From Branchiostoma floridae (Eukaryota > Chordata > Leptocardii > Amphioxiformes > Branchiostomatidae), in NCBI RefSeq assembly GCF_000003815.2, contig NC_049995.1:7610395-7674394 (forward strand): a stretch of DNA of 64,000 bases, in the 5' to 3' direction. A program made the position numbers and the translations under genes. Under the pieces are notes generated by a model. It was given only the letters and a program-made list of their open reading frames with translations, was not told where the DNA came from and did not search any database. This document shows positions 1 to 12,100 of the stretch, in pieces. Each line of letters opens with the position of its first letter. The stretch's first letter is position 1.

Positions 1-52
1 TGGTAGTGCATGCATGCCACCTGGCAGTTCAGACCCAAACTGCAGCCTATAC

Positions 53-196
53 CTCATGTTCACAGATCCTCACAATCATCCTGGCACTGGTTGTGAGCTT
101 GTTGTTAGAGCCATTGAAGATGATACAGTTGTGCAGGATCCACTTGGTGTCAGCAATGAAGGCCTGGGTACACCCATACTTGTTCTTCTTGATGTT
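53..196 (-). CDS. ZMYND8: ZMYND8 coding exon 7 (bromodomain core); last exon in window
   Basis: 48 codons, [20 protein letters not shown] and onward to RICEHE, with the acetyl-lysine-contacting Asn in IFNGSNN. Acceptor is cctatag and donor is GTATAG. The acceptor is only 15 nt from a transposon boundary (see 203-1082). Downstream exons lie left of the window. Confidence 0.96.
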
Positions 197-3100
197 CTAT
201 AGGAGAAGATATAGCCTGGTTACCAAACCCCAGCCCGATTTCGAGTATCTATCGTGCAGGGGTCTGGACGGATGGCATAGGCCGGGTTCTCAATTTTGCC
301 CCTTAAAGTGGGCAAAAAACTCCACCAATAGAACAGCAGCAGGATCAGCAGGAGGTACTACACCCCTACCATGATTGGTTAAAGACCCCCAACTGTATTT
401 TTTAAATCCATAACAGTGGCCACCAAGTACCTGATTCGCTACTGTGATAGCCTGCTGACCAACTGTGGTGTGTTGTAGCTGGCTACCTGTGGTGTGAGTG
501 GTCATAAATCTTAGGTTCTCCTCCCTCTGATCAAGGGCCTTCGAGAACATTTCTACAGCCATCCTGCCAGACCCCAACACAAAAGATATTTTTGAAAGAT
601 ATTTTTGAGGTTGGGGTATGGTATCCAGTAGGGCTGGGTATCGGTACAGCGTACCGGTACAAAACCGGTTTTTCTTATTGGACCGGTCCAGAAAAACCGG
701 ACCTGAAAAAATTAGGTGGACCGGATGTTGGACCGATTAGAAAATTAACATATTATTTTATCAGGCATTCACACGTTTTGGCGCTTGCAGTTGGAAGAAA
801 ATGACAAGAGTGAAGTAGAGTAGAGTTTATAGTAATTTCTACCAAGGTTTACAGTCAATCGTACAGGTGCAGTTAGCATTGTAGGATTTTAAAACGCCAG
901 TGTAAGTCTAATACTCCGCCAAACATATTTCTTTGTAGTGAAATGGACAATTGGTATGAGTCATACTGAATCAGGTCCAGGTTCAGGTCCAGACCTGGAC
1001 CTGATCCTTTGGACCTGAACCGGACCTGGACCTGAATTTTCTGTACCGGTACCCAGCCCTAGTATCCAGGCTAGAGAAGATAGTGAATTGTTATAAATTC
1101 ATTCTTTTAAAATTTGAAAATGAACACACTGTCTGTACAGTACTTTAGTTTTCTAGACTCCCATTCAAATTCTTTTTGTTTTATCATTGTACTCATTTAT
1201 AACGTGGCAATGAACAATTCATTTAAGAGAAGATAAACAAAAATCAGCTCTAGGCGGTTACTAGTATTCCTAACATTAACAACCTGACATTAATGTGAGG
1301 GTGTTTGCATGAGTCATCTTGGCTCTCAACTCCAACACCACTGGAACCAGGCAATACCATACTTTCAATTCTCCAAGTATCCTATTACACCACTTCTATC
1401 TTATATCCTGCCAGCATGCCACTCTGAAACATTGTGGACGCACACCAAGACAAACAAACAAACACATCAACTAATAACAATGCCTTACAACACCACTGGA
1501 CCCAAGACAAACCATACTTCCAATTCTCTAAGTATCCTATTACACCACTCCCACCTTCCAACAATATTCACAACACACCAACTGATTACAATGAATAAAA
1601 GTCAATGGTGCCCACCTTCTCCAGAGTGCTGAGGTCCATAGGATGGAAAATGTACTCCCTGTAGTTTGGGGCCTGTTCGGGGTCTACTGGGTTCTGAAAT
1701 GGCTCGGCCTGAGGGGAAAGGTAGCAGCACATTCAGCCACAAGCATTACCATATACTCATTAGTATCTGAAAAGACGCTGACTGCTTTATGCAAAATACT
1801 GTAAATGCATTTAAGTTTGCGGGGATTGAATTTCGCGGTAGTGGGAAAAGGGATTTTTCGCAGTGGATTTAAGTTCACGGTAACACCATAGACTGCAGTC
1901 AAATACCATGATAAAAAATATTAATCCACCGCGAACATTTCTGCATTTATAGTACATACCTTTGTAGATGAATGCTGTTTTTGTTTAATGTCAATTTATG
2001 ATAAAGCAAAGCAAGCAAGGAGGGAATATGAAAGCAAAAAAGAAAAGGGAGAGATAGAAAAAAAACAAAAGTACAAAGAGGGAAAGAAAAAGAAAGAGAA
2101 CATAATGAAGTTGATACTGCTTCCAAATGATAATAATTACAAACGAAAAGATGTCTAAAACTGCAATGTCAAATCAATGAACTTATAATACTGAAATCTT
2201 GTAATACTTGTGGTAGTTTTACTTTCAAAGTTTTTACAGTGAACTTGAAACAGTGAAATCAGGAACTACTATTCATTTCCATTTTCACTCCTGTAAGTTA
2301 CAGAGTTGATACAGAACTGGTGCATTTCCAACTGTAATACATATTTTCATGGGTTGGTAAGAAATTCAATAACATGGTAAATTCCGTATCACCCACGGTT
2401 GCAATCCATCCTTGGGCAATACGGAAGGATTCATGTTGTACAACAAAAAGGCAAATGTTTGTGGCAATTTGATTTTGAGGTACAGAGAAAATTGATAGTT
2501 TTGGGGTGCTTTCAAGTTCGCAGTTCAAAGTGCCATGCAAGGTTTTATTGTTGAATGGGAAATGTTTGCAGTAGGTTTATGTGATTATGTATGTGATGAA
2601 ATCCAACAAAACAATCATAGCACAGTCACAGTCATTACAGAAGAACTTTTATGTGCTTCACAAGACAATGCATTTTCCACATTTTCCAACCAGAGCATAC
2701 GATTTCAGGAAGTAAATTGTACTATAAAAAATACCAAGTGAAATAAATTACATTTGTATACAGTTAGAATAATAGAGATACTGACCCCTGAATGTTTCAT
2801 CCTCTGCAGTGAGTGCAGCAGTAGTTTGGACAGTTGTTCTACAGACACCATCCCCATGGCCTTGGACTGGGTATCCACACACTCTGCTGACATGATTTTC
2901 TACAGGGATCAACAGTAACACACAGACTATTGAGAATTTTTTTACATGTAAATTCAAACCAAAAAAGGAGCAATGAAATATACCAAATAAACTGTTCAAG
3001 TAAACATATCTTAAGGTTCAACCAACTCGTGCAAAGAAAAAAAAACTATCCATATGAATTTTTTACATAAACATCTAAATGGGTCTAGTTTACTCTCTGA

Positions 3101-6100
3101 CATGTATCAACTTTCTACAAACGTTATAAAATTATGCATGGGTTACTAGAAGCTTTCCAGAAATGGTTATATCTAAATACAGTAAAAAAGGGGGAGGATT
3201 CTATTTCTTAGTAAATTTGGCCAGAGCTAACAATACCAGCCTGAATTTGTCTACTTTGCAAAATTACAAAATCATTTATACTCAATAAATATACCTACTA
3301 CCTCTAGGTTTGATGCTGCAGTGTAATACATTGTGGGGACATGTCAAAGTTGAAGGCCCCTGTGATGAAAACAAAACATGCCTATACAGTTTACAAGTTA
3401 GGGGCCTTCGCCTTTGACCTTCCGCAGTTAAAACCATGACCCAACTTATAACAAGTTGCTCGTGGGTAACCTCTGACCCACCTCACACGCAGGACAGACC
3501 CAGTCTCCATCAGGCTCCTGGGTCAGTTTGAGGCAGCGGGTGTGGTACACCCGGGGGCAAAGTTCACAGCACAACACCGACCCCTCCCGATGACACAGCC
3601 AACAGTAGAAGTCATTCCTGGAGTCCTACAGGTCAGAGGACAAAGGTTACATAGTTCAAAGGGCAGCAAAATCAGGAAGAACATTCTGTTTTTTAAATGT
3701 TTGTATGCTACCTCTTTTGTGAACAATTTTTGATTTTATGATTATTTCCTTTTAAGATCCATTACTTAAAGTGATTAAATACATAAAAAGATGTCATTAT
3801 CCAATTTCAATTCAAAAAGTAAGCAAACACTGCGAGGCATGCAACCCCCTAGCAGTTTCTTTCAAACTGCAGCATTTTTTCAAGCATGTGAATCCTATGC
3901 AAGAAACTAACCTTACTCATTTACAAACAACAAATAAAAAGAATTCTGAACAGTTGCTCACTTTGTCCTGGTTGATTGGAGGGGGAGGTTTGGTATATGG
4001 AGACGACGGTCGCTTCTTTTTCTTCTTGGCACTTTTGGAATGATTCCTGTCCTGGCTCCTCCCCTCTCCGCTCTCCTCAGGTGGACTCTTCCGCTTCAAA
4101 CTGTCATGGCTGCCACCAGGGGATTCTGGGAAATCACATAAATTTTTTAGTGTTTAACTGCTCAATATCACATTGATATATGTTATATGTTGATAATTGT
4201 CTGAACAAAAACTAAAAATGCTTTTTTGAGTTCGCAGTGATTGAATTTAAGTAGAGAATAGAGTGTTAACGGTGGATAAACATTCATGACAGCGTCATAT
4301 AGTCACAAATAGACATATTGTACAGTGACGGAAACACAGCTTAAGTAGTAAAGCAGTCACTGTGAAAACTATGAACATAAAACCACCATAAAATTTCCAA
4401 GTATGAGTTGTGTACCAAAAGGTTCAGTATGTTTTATGGTATAAAGATGTTTTGTGACTGAGCAAGTTTGTAGCCAAAATCAGTCTTTTTGGGGAAAAGC
4501 CATTGCCTGTAGAATTTTAGACAACTTGCAAACTAGCATACGAGAGTATAATCTTTCAAGCCTGGAAGAAACATACTTATAAAGGTCAACAAAACAAACC
4601 ATGTAGTTACTGACCTTTTGGCCTCTTGTTTTGACCCTCCATCTTGCTCAGCTGGGCTACAGCATTCTTTATCTCCTGTTTAGTTCTGTATGGAAGGTAC
4701 AAATATATACATATAAGCGAGAAAACAGAAAGCGACAAACCTATAACACACCTAAAATAGTACCTCTGGTTTCATTGAGGTTAAAGTAGCTGATCAGAAG
4801 ATAGAGTATTTCCACCTAAAAAGTCATTAAGGGGTCATTGGGAGATTCTAACACAAAGTGGGGGAATTAGGATATGTAATGTAGGCTGAGGGTCAGACTG
4901 TTTCCAAGGCATATGTTACAAAAAGGTCTCTGCTGGCTGGCTGACCCATGTATAATTTCTTGACATGTATTCAATACAATCTATAGAAGGTTTTCTACAA
5001 CAGATTATGATCACTGAATGAAGGATTCCTGTCCCTTCTTCAAATTTGAAACGGCAAAGCCCTTTTAAGATTAAGACAAGAAACTGGTCCAACCGACATG
5101 CCTACTTCTATATCTTTACCCCTTGCTAGGGGTACATGTTGAAATTATTGCAGTGGTTATTATATGTTCCAGTTATCATGGTAACCTCTTCACCAAATAC
5201 TTAAAACAACTGCAAAGATGCTTGTTGACCTGCCTATCCCCAACCTCTTTCATATGTATTACTACTACTAAAAACCATTGAAAACATTTCATTTTATCCT
5301 ATAAAATTCTAATTCCCAAAAACTTAAAGGCATTACAGTAAATGGTGTTTTAACTTCCCTTGTTAACAATCATAACAAAGTCACCAGGGGGGATCCTATG
5401 GCATACATGTAACTCAGGTCTGTAAAATCTGACAGTCATGTCCTGAGGGCAAAACCATTACAACCAACATGACATACCTGTAAAATCTATACAAATGTAA
5501 AACTGCTTGTTATATACACTGTAGCTTATTGTACAGGTATATCAAACCAATCAACATAAAATTTACTTTATGTTACGTCGTCCCAAACTTGCGAACACAC
5601 ACTGTAACAAGATGGTGGGAATAGCAATAATGTCCCAGCCTTTGTTGTTTCTGTCTCTCTCTGTAAAATGGTGTGTAACCAAGGAAGTGCTCTCAATCCA
5701 GTTTTAGCTCACTGAAGAGCTAGTTTTCCACTGGTCATGACAGAGAGGACAGATGCTATATATGTACAGTATTTACAGGTTCATATATTGTACAGGGGAA
5801 ATTTCCTTTTCGACAAGCACAATATAAACAGTGGAAAACGGCTTAAAGTACACATGCATGTTGAGTGAGCGACACAGCCGGAATCGAACTCACAGCTTCT
5901 AGTTCCAGAATCAGGGACGCTAACCACTGGACTACGCACACTACGCCATAGTAGTTGCACAAAGAGATTTGTATGGCAGCCTAGCATTAGTAACTGGGAT
6001 GGTGCAACACAGCTGCAGATAGAACGATAATATATTATGGATGTGGGAAATACGTCTGAAATGGTGACGAGCAGAGGATGAGTGGGGATACGTCCAATTG

Positions 6101-9100
6101 TTAAGAGGTTGTGGTCACAATTCCAGTGACTTATCATCACTTAGGTCTGCTGTATGTCAAAACCCTGAAACAAAGTGATGTCAAATCTCACAGGGTTCAA
6201 ATCCTGGATAGTCTCTATCCTGCAAAATCATAATCAACTCATCAAAAATAAGAAATACAGCCAACCACAAGGCATCTCCAGTTGTTCAATGTGTTCAATC
6301 TAAACATGTATTTAGTGCACAACTTATAGTCAAATCTAAATTCCTATATGACTTAAATATATGTATATATCAGCAAACGTATACTACAGGATAGGCTTTG
6401 TCTACATATCAAATATAAGTACGTTGTATACCAGCATTGCCCTTACAACAATACTTCATGAACTTCCAGTTAGAATACCTGATAGTGAAAGAACCCCTTC
6501 ATACACATGCCAGACAACATGGCTACCACACTGAACTCCTCTCCTCCTGTCCAACACTGCTGCCAATCATGTGACTTGCTGGCCTCTGATTGGCTGACTC
6601 CTCAACTGAGTTAAACCAGCCCAGGGACTGTAGATCAGGGCAAACTACACAACATGGAACTCAGCCAATAGTCTAGAAAAGACAAAGCATCAGACGTGAT
6701 TGTTTCTCTGTAACTTGTAGGAAATTTTGTCGTTATCAGTAAAATTAAGGGACCAGCATAAAATGCATTGAGGTCACATAGCATGGGTATGTATTAGGGC
6801 TGGGTACCGGTACAGAAACTTCAGGTCCAGGTCCGGTTCAGGTCCAGAGGATCAGGTCCAGGTCCGGACCTGAACCTGGACCTGATTCAGTATGACGCAT
6901 AGCAATGGTCCATTTCACTACAAAGAAATCCGTTTGGTGCAGTATTAGGCTTACACTGGCGTTTTAAAATCCTACAACGTTATTTGCACATATGCGATTT
7001 TGGCTGTAAAACTTGGTAGAAATTACTATAAACTCTACTCTACTTCACTCTTGTTATTTTCTTCCACCTGCAAGCGCCAAAACGTGTGAATGCCTGATTA
7101 AATAATCTGTTAATTTTCTAATCAGTATATATAATACATATATATATATATATATATATGTATAAATATATATATTATATAGGTTCTTCCTGTGATATAC
7201 TTAGTAAAAGCACAGTGATACAAGGAAACATTAGTAAATCAAATGAGTACAAACAATACATGTTTGACGTCGATGAAGGTTAGAAATCTATAGCTAGGTA
7301 TTAAGATTCGCCAAATAAAATACCCTTTAGCAAACCTGTAAATATTGCATCAAGGAAGAAGTTTGTCGGTGACCTTGATTTAACTACTATGTAAATGTTG
7401 TAGGGTTGGCAGGTTTACCTGTACTTATATGTATGTATTAGTATAATGTGATCATACTAACCACCTGTCAAATATACTGTAATTCCTGATTTTTATGTGG
7501 GCGAAGCCACACATATAGTTTTCTTACAAGTATTTCACCGGAAATCAGAAACAAATGGAAGCCTCCATGTACTCCATGTTTCAAGCTTTTTGATTGGCCT
7601 AAAGTCGCACTTTCTCGGTTGTACGTCAGAGGTGAACCTATCAACGCGCAGGACACAATCGGCATCCATTTTGATAATAGCCAATCAAAACTCAGAAAAA
7701 TGGAAGCTGTTAGCAAATACTCCGCGTTCCCAGCTTTTTGATTGGCCTAAATTCAGACTGTCTCGGGTGTACGTCAGAGCTGGACCTATCAACGCAGAGA
7801 ACACAAAATGTCATTCGGCATCCAGTTTTATAATAGCAGCTGAGACGCGGCAGTAAATCGGCCATGCATTCGACCAAACAGGCGCTCAAGGAAGAAGTTG
7901 CCCGCCACGGAATGAACAAGATTGATAAATTTGCACAGATTAACATTATCTTCAGAAAATGGGACCTTGGTTGGAATCTTGCAAATTAAACAGTGAACGG
8001 ACGTGTTCAAGCTACGCATTGCATTTGTATACATGTACCTGTTAAAATGCCGGCAATAACGTTACGGCAAACTTGGCCGAATGGCTAAAGCACCAGCTAC
8101 GTGTGCGCTTTTTTCGCTAGGTCAACCCTGGTTCGATTCCGGGCGGGAACAACTTTCTTTTAGTTGTCCTTTTTTTTTTTCTTTTTTGATATTTACAACA
8201 ATTTTATCTTGCAAACAGAGCATCGTTCAGTTTACACGCCTTTTTATTTATCTTTTAATTGCCCTCAAAAGACTGCGTTTAAACGGTCGGACGGTCCATG
8301 TGGGGAGGGGGGGCTCGTCAACGCCTCGGACCATACCGGCAGCCAAATACTGTATCGTCGATGTCTGTCGCTTGCGGCGTTAAGTCAAATTTGGAATGGA
8401 GGCTACGGTACGGTACCGGACCTGAACCTGATCATGAATTTCAGCTTTATAATTGCTACACAGCACAACCCGTGACGTCAGGTAAAGGCCGAGAATAGGG
8501 GTGAACCGAGAATACGGGGCACCTACTGGCAATTACTATTGTGTGTAAGATAGTTTGACTTAAACTTCAAAAAAGGCCACGGGAAAGACTTGCTGCATTT
8601 TCGCGAAAATGTTGTCATTCTAGTTGTTTCTTTTCTTGCGATTTTTCCTTTCTTTTCCCTTCGCCCACATCCTGCATTTTTTTCAAAAATGTTGCCTTTC
8701 TAGTTTCAATGTACTTTTATGTTCACGGTTTTCACAGTGACAACTGTAACGTGAACTTATCATTACCGATAACAAATAATTCGTCTTAGTGACAATAACA
8801 AATAATTCATTCACCGTGAACATCTAGTTCTGAGAACAAGTTAAATTTTCTCAGACCGTGAAAGTTTGGTACTGAGAAGACAAAGTGAATTACAGTACTA
8901 CTGTAGTAGAAGCCAGTTAACTGCACAACAGGTAATTGCACACTTCTGTTAATTGCACGAAGTCCCCAAATCCCGCTTAATAACTTCACTTTGTTGCACC
9001 ATTCGGATATTTGCACGAAATGCACTGGCAAATGGGATGTGCAATTAAGCGGCTTCTACTGTAGAATACTATCAAGTAAAGAAACCATGTCTTCCAGAGA

Positions 9101-12100
9101 GCTCTTGTGGAGGTGTCAATCAAACAACATGAAGGCTTCTGATTGGCTGACAGCCTTTGAGCTGTTGGATCCTGGGTAATTCTGGAATGGAGGAGGTCAG
9201 TACACCAGGGCACAGTGTGTCTAGACACAAGGTAAAACAGCAGAGAAAAAGGGGCCATAGGGTTGGACAAGTTTTCTAAAATTGACTTGTCCTATCGGGC
9301 AAGTACGTACTTAAAAAATTTACTTGCCCGAACCAACTTTTTACTTGCCCGAAATCTAAATGACATTTTTTTATGTATATTCATGGCCTTCAAATTCAAT
9401 GGAATTTTTGTTATTGGCTCTATTTTCTGTGTTAATCATTGCTTGATGCCATGACTTTGAAAAGTAGCAAGTACATCAAAATCTCACTCAATGGAGAAAA
9501 GCTAACTTGTCCGATCGGGCAAGTGGGGAAGGACATGCACTTGCCCGATTGGCATTTTCACTTGCCCGGGACTATAGGGCTAGTGGACTTGTTTATCCCT
9601 GAGGGGCAGTTGTTTGGGTATCACAAATCACAGGATTTGACTGAGTGATTGCAGTCTTTTCAATCTATACTCTGTTACTATTTCAGCTTTGTTGATTATC
9701 TGGAATACAACCTTTAAACAAGTCATTAGGCACTACCGGTAATGCAATGTGGCTATATCAGTATAAACCATTCCAATACTGATGAGTCATGCATACTTGT
9801 TCAAACAGTCTAACAATTATCTATCTACTGCCTACCACTGTAAATGCATTCAAGTTCGCTGAGATTTAATTTTGCAGTAGCGGGAAAATAGACTTTTTGC
9901 AGTGGTTTAAATTTCGTGTTAGCACCCGATGCACTGTAGTCTCTTACTGCCATGGAACAATGTTCGCGGCGGATTTAAATTCGCGGTGAAGCGGCCGCCG
10001 CGAAAACCATGATGATTATACCACCGCAAAAGTTTATGCATTTACAGTATACTATACACGGAAAGTGTAGTCCTGACCTACAGATAACAAGAAATCTAAA
10101 TTAAGAACCCATTCTAGAATTTGCAAACCTCAGTTTTGCCAAAAGCCAGTTGACCAATTTTGTAAAACAAAGGTCCTGGACTGATTAATATCATTCAGGC
10201 ATTTTACCATGAATCTCTTCATGTCCCAAATCATATAACACTATCATAAATCTAAATGTGCATGTATTGATAATGCGACTGATGTCAATCTTACTCTAGC
10301 GTATTCTGGCCCTGCATATCTACATTGTTTTTTGTTCCACCCACAATCTAGACAACCATCTACATGTATAACGATGACCTTCACCATTTTACTTAGTGTG
10401 TCCTTTAGGAAGGTTAGAAAGGGCTATAAATAAACTTCTATCTCCGGAACCGGGAAGGTTTTGTTAAAATGGAGGATAGAATTTTTTTTTCAAATCACTG
10501 TTTTCTTGTCTTTCTTGTTTCACACTAAGATAAAGCCAGTATCAAGGAAATGTAAGAATTTGTTTGTGGGTCTCACAAAGTAATAGCTGGGGAAACAGAG
10601 CTAGTTAAATTGTCTGACCATTTTTAATAATAAGACTTGCAAAGGTATCACTATCACACATATTTACAGGTGGCTTGCTTTGGGTACTGAGTACTAGTAT
10701 TACTGACTCGATCAACATGTTTGACAGGTTACACATATGTTTGACTGGATCACATATAAATGTTCCAAACTGTAAAACAATTTGCTTGTGAACCCCGGGG
10801 CCTGACTGTCCTTTCATCATTCTTTTTCATCAGCTTGATCGATCATCCTATGCATTCAGCATTAGCTTGGAAATGGGCGGTAACATACATGTCTTGCTGT
10901 TATAGTAGAGTTCAGATTTTTTGTCCGTCCCAACAAGCAAATTTCGGTCCCAGGACGGACAGACAGGTCTTGGAGACAGCCCCGGTTCTGTAGCGCTGTA
11001 CTGCTTGTTTTTCCAACTTAATAATATGCAGAGATTCCTGTATTTGGAACACTTAGAACTGCGTGTATCTCCAGTTACATGTAAGAGTACTGACTGCGCT
11101 GTAGGCATACCATGCTTGTATAAGCCAAGGAGGTTGAATTCGGGAAAGGGGGAGGGGGGCTTGTCAGCCATTATGACCTGGATATTGGTTGGAAACCCAG
11201 TCAGCTATATTGAAGATTGAGACTCAATGGAAAAGCCATTAATAAAACTGTATGCTGGAAGGTCACAATAGATGTAACAGTATGTTATCAGTTGATTCCA
11301 TGGAAAATTCTCTTGTTCCTTGATTCCCTAGAAAAGAAAGAGAGAGAAAACACTTGTAGAAACCCTTGACAGGGCCTCTAATGGTTATGTAGTCAGACAG
11401 ACCTCTGTGGATACATGTATAGATAGACGCCACAAGTCATGGCCTTAAATTCACCTCGTAGGATGGAGCAGTATTAGCTTGACCCATACAGGCTGACTGC
11501 CTGGGAGTTGAGAGAGGAATAGAAAATAAGTTGTCAAGTGTTGTGATGCCGTCTGTGTTGTGAATCAACTGAAAATGCACAGCAAATGCACCGGTTTCAC
11601 AGACATCCCCTGAAAATGATAACAAGGGTGTTAGAGAAAAATAGGGATGAGCATTACCTACATGTAGCCTCATGAGATTGAAAGACCAGTCGTATCTGAG
11701 TCGATGCGATAATTTTTTTTTTCTCTCTTCATCTGTACTTATCCAACTCACCTGTCAATCATTTGACATGGCGAGTCCTGATTGGCTGAATCGTGCAGGG
11801 GGGAGCAACATGGCCTGTGGTTAGTTCAATCTTACTGAGATATGTTAAATGATGCGGGAGCATCATTAAGCGTTGCGGGGGGGATGGTGTAGCAAGTCTG
11901 TTATTACGTTGGGCGGCCCAGGGGGTCACGTGGTGAGAGCACGTGACCATGGGCGCGCCCTGACGTCAGCTAGGCCACGCCCCGCAGCGCTCGCGTAAGC
12001 TCCGCCTCCAATTGATGTAATATAAGACGCGGTACGCGCTAGTTAGACTAGAAGCAGACCCAGGGACAAGGACATCCGCACCTTCCGCCGCCGTAGTTTA

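Noticed and set aside
5868-5950. tRNA gene on the minus strand
   Set aside because: A and B boxes present, but the T stem and acceptor stem are mismatched; SINE-derived.
6470-6620. Alternative ZMYND8 first coding exon (ATG near 6526, donor GTATTC)
   Set aside because: Ends in phase 0, which would put a stop at the start of exon 2; the frame that fits has a TGA and no ATG.
8066-8152. tRNA gene on the plus strand
   Set aside because: A and B boxes are good, but the acceptor stem does not close; better explained as a SINE head or tRNA pseudogene.
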